The notes beneath the pieces are model-generated. The model did not search any database and had not been told where the DNA came from. It saw only the letters and a list, made by a program, of their open reading frames with translations. 32,867 nucleotides of DNA from Planctomycetota bacterium (lineage in GTDB: Bacteria; Planctomycetota; Planctomycetia; Pirellulales; Pirellulaceae): positions 1 through 32,867 of the forward strand of contig JAJDEH010000287.1 in assembly GCA_029259935.1 (NCBI GenBank). The letters are read 5' to 3'. Made by a program: the position numbers and the translations under genes. Shown here one piece after another: positions 32,475 to 32,867 of this stretch. Numbering within the stretch: the first letter of the stretch is position 1; each line of letters begins with the position of its first letter.

Positions 32475-32867
32475 ATGTCCGTAATGACGACTCGAAGCCC
32501 TACCTGCCGGCGTGCATGCTGGCATCTGTTCCTGCTTGGTGCCGGCGTGCTGTTGTCAGGCTGCGGCCAAGACACGCCGCAAATGGACGAGCACGAATTG
32601 ATTGAACAGTACAACGTCCAGGGGCGCCGGCACGACCCGGTGAAGTATGTGGAAATCGACCTGGGCGAGTATTTCGTCCCGCGCGATATTGAGAACAGCG
32701 CGGACGTACTATTCGTGAAGTGCCATCTCTATGCGGTGACCGACAAAAAGGACCGTGGCGAATTGGACTCGGCCCTCTACGGCCGTCGCACACGAATGCG
32801 CGACGTGGTCATGTCCGCGCTTCGGCAAACCGAACTCGAAGCCTTGTCCGAACCGAACATGAAGTGG
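32475..32867 (+). CDS. FliL-like lipoprotein, N-terminal part (3' end outside window)
   Basis: From ATG 32475 the frame is open to the window edge (131 codons); an ATG three codons later (32484) is an alternative start. The N-terminus is a lipoprotein signal: basic start (TTRSPTCRRACWH), hydrophobic core LFLLGAGVLL and lipobox LSGC with Cys30. The mature part has KYVEIDLGEYFVPRDIENSA, then a strand VLFVKCHLYAV and the helix RMRDVVMSALRQTELEALSE. This order of a short D-L-G strand, a long strand and a RDVV...L helix resembles the FliL periplasmic domain, which binds the flagellar motor stator. The resemblance is by eye and moderate. FliL proteins normally have a TM anchor, not a lipid one. No flagellar neighbour is visible within the window. 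Confidence 0.6.
   Translation, partial: MSVMTTRSPTCRRACWHLFLLGAGVLLSGCGQDTPQMDEHELIEQYNVQGRRHDPVKYVEIDLGEYFVPRDIENSADVLFVKCHLYAVTDKKDRGELDSALYGRRTRMRDVVMSALRQTELEALSEPNMKW

Overview
The window looks like chromosomal DNA of a planctomycete, probably Pirellulales-like. This is inferred from gene content only: an adjacent pair of a DUF1549/DUF1553 cytochrome-type protein and a Tat-exported DUF1501 protein, a formylglycine-type sulfatase, a sialidase-like protein, a BlaI/M56 sensor pair with a large carboxypeptidase-regulatory-like extension, a one-TM Ser/Thr kinase with the N-terminal extension common in that phylum, and an RTX-type protein with a planctomycete-style C-terminus. The DNA is moderately GC-rich, densely coding, and I see no rRNA, tRNA, CRISPR array, transposase or prophage genes.

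Layout. 1-2567: the 3' end of a calcium-binding RTX-like protein, a small two-TM protein on the minus strand, and a secreted sialidase-like protein. 2677-6068: a promoter with a palindromic operator candidate, a BlaI-type repressor and a membrane M56 peptidase with several carboxypeptidase-regulatory-like domains. 6155-9828: the DUF1549/DUF1553 plus DUF1501 pair. 9846-12168: a secreted cystatin-like protein (minus), a divergent sulfatase (plus) and a rho-independent terminator. 12184-16436: lepA (minus) and a divergent gene encoding ankyrin repeats, a DUF3471-like barrel and a PQQ-type propeller. 16444-23480: a seven-gene minus-strand run (Bax-inhibitor-1-like, DUF309, Lon-substrate-binding domain, folE, two uncharacterised membrane proteins, and a large FAD/Fe-S oxidoreductase). 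23702-24982: nth and dcd on the plus strand. 25037-25962: an overlapping pair, DUF2064 transferase and glutaredoxin-like protein (minus). 26421-28049: the kinase. 28474-30525: a PTS EIIA domain fused to an SLC4-type bicarbonate transporter. 30620-32104: a large metallophosphoesterase (minus). 32475-end: the start of a FliL-like lipoprotein.

How the genes fit together. Most of this is housekeeping (lepA, folE, nth, dcd) interleaved with planctomycete exported and regulatory proteins. The clear functional units are the BlaI-M56 sensor operon, the DUF1549/DUF1501 pair (which follows it in the same direction and may or may not be co-transcribed), and the DUF2064-glutaredoxin pair. I do not see a new defence system, biosynthetic cluster or mobile element. 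The items most worth a second look are unusual domain combinations (EIIA-SLC4, ankyrin-barrel-propeller, M56 with a tandem beta-sandwich tail), a bacterial cystatin-like protein, the operator candidate before blaI, and a pair of mutually exclusive hairpins before the kinase gene.
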